Below are positions 62,931 through 64,000 of a stretch of 64,000 nucleotides of DNA, piece by piece. Each line of letters starts with the position of its first letter. The stretch's first letter is position 1. The translations under genes and the position numbers were made by a program. The notes beneath the pieces are model-generated. The model was given only the letters and a program-made list of their open reading frames with translations, searched no databases and was not told the origin of the DNA. Origin of the DNA: Brachypodius melanocephalos (Eukaryota > Chordata > Aves > Passeriformes > Pycnonotidae); assembly GCA_013398615.1 (NCBI GenBank), contig VZSR01003282.1, positions 2,485,168 to 2,549,167 of the forward strand, read 5' to 3'.

Positions 62931-63352
62931 AGGACAGTGAAGGGCCTTGAGGGAAAGGTGCATGATGAGTAGCTGAGGTCACTTGGTCTGTTCACCTTGG
63001 GGGGACTGAGAGAAGAGCGGTCCCAGTCTTCATCTTCCTCAGGAGGCGAAGAGGAAGGGCAGATACTGATCTCTTTTCTCTGGTGATCAGTGACAGCATC
63101 CGAGGGAATGGCTGGAGCTGTGCCAGGAGAGGGTTAGGTTCGATTTTAGGGAAAGGCTCTTCCCCAAGAGGGTGCTGGGCACTGCCCAGGCTCCCCAGGG
63201 AATGGGCACATTCCCAAGGCTGCCAGAGCTCCAGGAGCGTTTGGACAACACTCCCAGGGATGCACAGGATGGGATTTTTGGGGTATCTGGGACAGGTCGA
63301 ACTTGATGATCCTTGTGGGTCCCTTCCAACTCAGGATATTACGTGATTCATA
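62931..63352 (+). repeat. CR1 LINE 3'-end fragment, longer copy
   Basis: Sense copy of a different CR1 family: 'aggtcacttggtctgttcac', 'gggaatggctggagctgtgc', 'ggctccccaggga', 'gagcgtttggacaacactcc', 'cttgatgatccttgtgggtc', 'ccttccaactcaggatatta', ending 'cgtgattca'. It accounts for the open frames at 63083-63421. Confidence 0.9.
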
Positions 63353-64000
63353 ACTTCTGTGTCTATATATTGCTTTGAAGTAATATGAAGAGAAGTGAAA
63401 GTTAATAATTTTTCGAGTCACAGAACATTTAGCCTAGAAATGATCGCATCACTGGCTGACACAGCTCCAAGTGTTTAGCTTGGAGGGTGAAAAAACCCAC
63501 TCAGAGGGCATTTCTTGACTTGGAATGAAAGGCTGAAGGACAATACTTCAAATTGCAGTGGAAAAGCTGCATTGCTGCACTTGGGCAGGCTTTAATAACC
63601 TCATACATTTGGGTGCCTCCTTAATCCGCCGGTTGTTTTCCATAGACCTGCTGCTGGCTATCAATGCATTTATCTCCTGCCATCTTCCTCCCCTGTGCGT
63701 GGCAGGGTCAGTGCTGATCCAAGCCAGTGCTGATGGGATTCCAGCCCATTACCACGCCGAGGGTGGCTGGGATTTGGGTGCACAATGGGCTGTGACACCG
63801 CTGAGTGAGGGGAGGCAACTCCTTGTAAATGATAACGCTCGGGTAATGGCACGCGGAGTTTGGGAGTCAGTGCTGCTGAGGAGATCTCTTAGCTGGGAGG
63901 TAGAAAGGTGATGCCCAGGAAATAAAGATGGATGATTTCCATCCAGGATTTCGCCAGTTCCATGCCGCCACTACTGGCACCAGCATGACAAAATCGATGG
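63353..64000. other. Unique non-coding sequence at the window end
   Basis: GC-balanced unique sequence. The plus-strand frame at 63558-63911 and the minus-strand frame at 63670-63852 overlap and have no domains. No repeat recognised. Confidence 0.5.

Noticed and set aside
1..64000. CRISPR arrays, operons, phage or plasmid modules, or endogenous retrovirus coding regions
   Set aside because: None seen. The window is eukaryotic non-coding DNA with LINE fragments only, and no LTR pair or gag/pol/env-like frame was recognised.

Overview
This window is vertebrate nuclear DNA, almost certainly from a bird. The main evidence is sixteen truncated 3' ends of CR1 LINEs, the dominant avian transposon. 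They share the diagnostic 3' block (reading frame of the consensus: 'ttccctgtgagggtgg', 'gcccagagaagctgtgg', 'gtccaaggccaggttgg', 'cccttccaaccc') or its reverse complement. Eight lie on each strand, and together they cover about 4.2 kb (about 6.6 % by my own sum). I recognise no SINEs or mammalian repeats. The base composition is AT-rich, with long T, TC and A tracts. Nothing is arranged like a bacterial or viral genome: there are no operons, and almost every open frame is short, lacks a recognisable domain, or lies inside a CR1 copy.

I found no complete gene. The window reads as a gene desert or as very large introns. The best coding evidence is one 192-nt minus-strand exon at 32021-32212. 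It has a strong acceptor, a strong donor, a single uninterrupted frame and matching phases (1-1). I do not recognise the protein. Weaker exon-like segments with good splice signals lie on the plus strand at about 23303-23489, 25458-25520, 35570-35657 and 48923-48986, on the minus strand at 42367-42436, and as a possible terminal exon at 3510-3703. They may belong to a long non-coding RNA or an unrecognised gene, or be chance matches.

Layout: 1-5.96 kb is unique sequence with three CR1 pieces. 5.96-13.8 kb is unique AT-rich DNA. 13.8-24.1 kb is the most CR1-rich part and also carries a three-copy tandem array with a 145-bp period (18.6-19.04 kb). 24.1-29.4 kb is unique. 29.5-41.5 kb has no recognisable CR1; it holds the 192-nt exon, an assembly gap of 100 N (33435-33534) inside AT-rich repeat-like sequence, a small CpG-dense patch (34.05-34.38 kb), and stretches that look like developmental non-coding enhancers. 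41.5-47.8 kb has three CR1 pieces. 47.8-57.5 kb is unique, with another enhancer-like block at 55.85-57.4 kb. 57.5-57.9 kb has two CR1 3' ends in the same orientation. 57.9-62.9 kb is unique, and a final longer CR1 piece lies at 62.93-63.35 kb.

Conservation cannot be seen from one sequence, so every enhancer-like or exon-like call is a prediction. I found no evidence of a new biological system. The items most worth checking are the 192-nt exon, the CR1-poor core around it, and the CpG patch next to the gap.
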